NCBI GenBank assembly: GCA_019918135.1
Contig: WBZZ01000880.1
Location: forward strand, 1-64,000
DNA: 64,000 nucleotides
Source of the DNA: Paulinella micropora
Lineage: Eukaryota > Cercozoa > Imbricatea > Euglyphida > Paulinellidae
Direction: 5' to 3'
Shown here: piece by piece, positions 62,799 through 64,000 of the stretch
Layout: every line of letters starts with the position of its first letter
Numbering within the stretch: the stretch's first letter is position 1
Translations under genes and position numbers: made by a program
Notes under the pieces: model-generated
Told to the model about the DNA's origin: nothing
Databases searched by the model: none
What the model saw: only the letters and a program-made list of their open reading frames with translations

Positions 62799-64000
62799 CT
62801 AGACGTGCCAGACCTCCAGCTGGGACACTTGGCCGTGCGCAGCATGCGGCAGCGCAGCGCGCAGCGCGGGCGGCAGGGCCGCCCACGCCAGGCGCAGCTC
62901 CCGGCAGCCGGGCTGCAGCGGCGGCTCGAGCACTAGGTGCAGCCACAAGTAGCGCGCCAGCTGCACAGTGTCGGGCTCCGCCGGCCACCAGCGCAGTCCG
63001 GCACGATCCCCCAGCACCTCTACCTCGCAGACGAGCAGCCGCCGCTTGGCCGCCGCGGGCGGCGTCTTCCGCGCTGCCTCCTGCGGCGAACCTCGTACTA
63101 GCACCACGCACGTGCGCGCCGCCAGCCGCAGCCCCCCACGGAGGCGCGCGGCTTTGCCTAGCTCCAACAGGCACTGATTGTACAGCGCGGGCGTGCGCCA
63201 CCACCGTTCGTCCCGCGCCACGAGCCAGCCCCGGCGCAGCGCGTCGTGACAGTCCTCCCGCGCGCTGTCCGCCCGCTGCGGCACGGCGCGCCAGAAGCGG
63301 CCGCGCCACAGCGCGCGCACGCCGCGCGCGAGGACCCCGCGGCGGCGGGGCGGGCCCGTCGCTTGCAGGCGCGCGAACCTGGCCAGCAGCGGCCGCGAGC
63401 CCCTGCCGGAGAGCCGGCGGTACGACACGTGCAGCGGGCCCCACAAATGCAGCGGCGAGGGCCCGTACTGTGTCCAGGGCCGCGCGCGGCAAATAGCTTG
63501 CCCGGCGAGTACGCAAGGGCGTGCCGCCTCGCGCCCCACGCGCCCGGCGGCGCCGCCGGCAACTGTCCGCCGTCCAGCACGACCCTGCCAAAGTCCAGGC
63601 GGTCCAGCAGGTCGACGGCGGCCGCCGGGCCCCCGCCGGCCCAGACCACGAGCCGCGACGCCCTGAGGGCGGCCGAAATTTCTCGCGCGCTAACCACCGT
63701 CGTCGGCCCCTCGTGGTGCTCCTGCCAGCAGCGGACGCTGGCCGGGCCGATGACCGCCAGCTTCGGCAGGGGCGGCCCGGGCCCGGGCACAAACAGCCCG
63801 GCCGGCGTGAAGCACGGGTGCCATTTGCCCAGCCACTCAATGGCGTCCGGCAACGCCGACGTCAGCACGAGTGTCCGCACGCCGTCGATCGCTTGCAGCT
63901 GCCAGAACGTGGACCACCACACGCGCTGCGCCGCCCGCCCAGCCAGCGTCCAGTCAATGGTGTCGCACTGTCCGGCCTCCGCCTGCAGCAGGTGTCCCCA
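62799..64000 (-). CDS. Unknown protein, 5' end beyond the window
   Basis: Reads in from the right edge and ends at 62799 (QLEVWHV). The visible N-terminal part is helical with DGVRTLVLTSALPDAIEWL, then TTVVSAREISAALRASRLVV and FGRVVLDGGQLPAAPPG, which vaguely resembles the segment order of an SF2 helicase but lacks a DExx motif. The C-terminal half is very Arg/Ala-rich with LVARDERWWRTPALYNQCL and LLVCEVEVLGDRAGLRWW. About one or two breaks. No assignment is made. Confidence 0.45.

Noticed and set aside
1-64000. tRNA or rRNA genes
   Set aside because: No cloverleaf-type or rRNA-like stretch was noticed by eye; a covariance-model scan would be decisive but could not be run.

Overview
The window reads as a stretch of a large, GC-rich, eukaryote-infecting DNA virus genome, or of an endogenous copy of one. 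Genes are packed on both strands with short gaps, start with ATG preceded by A-rich leaders, and often end on AATAAA signals; no Shine-Dalgarno sites, operons, rRNA or tRNA genes were seen. Several junctions look like GT-AG spliceosomal introns. The gene content fits a giant virus or mirusvirus-like genome: a tyrosine recombinase, KilA/BRO-like DNA-binding paralogues, HNH nucleases, a TV-Pol/SF3 helicase replication protein, a Rab-type GTPase, an F-box-like protein, MYND and other zinc proteins, Sel1 repeats, a lipase, a PC-esterase and a very large surface glycoprotein. No major capsid protein, DNA polymerase B, packaging ATPase or RNA polymerase was recognised, so the family is not settled, and the host/virus status cannot be decided from 64 kb alone. 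About half of the genes read whole; the rest are broken in roughly one to five places each. Whole and broken genes are interleaved, so decay and uncorrected read errors cannot be told apart here.

Layout. 0-4.4 kb: tyrosine recombinase and a broken unknown gene, both on the minus strand. 4.8-8.5 kb: a duplicated block with two related DNA-binding genes, one carrying an HNH nuclease, the other a different tail. 8.8-12.8 kb: small unknown genes, a single-pass membrane protein, and a duplicated promoter block. 13-15.2 kb: an F-box-like gene and an unusual divergent region holding two GT-rich tracts around an array of CCCAATG palindromes. 15.2-18.5 kb: an unknown gene, a broken zeta-toxin-like kinase, and a small Cys protein. 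18.8-22.5 kb: an HNH + TV-Pol + SF3 helicase replication element, flanked by two related copies of the small Cys gene. 23-29 kb: three larger unknown genes, one with a highly acidic then highly basic head. 29-36.7 kb: secreted or envelope-type genes (EGF-like, lipase, PC-esterase) with MYND and Sel1 genes between. 37-41.2 kb: a long zinc-ribbon repeat protein, a first array of three large hairpins, and two small genes. 41.3-54.3 kb: the giant glycoprotein, a probable cysteine protease, the Rab GTPase and several unknowns. 54.7-58.9 kb: a lower-GC relic. 59-64 kb: unknown genes and a second array of three hairpins of the same family, then a gene that runs off the right edge.

The features most worth attention are the HNH/TV-Pol/SF3 element, the two hairpin arrays that each sit between convergent genes about 22 kb apart, the CCCAATG palindrome array in a divergent promoter, and the surface-protein set.
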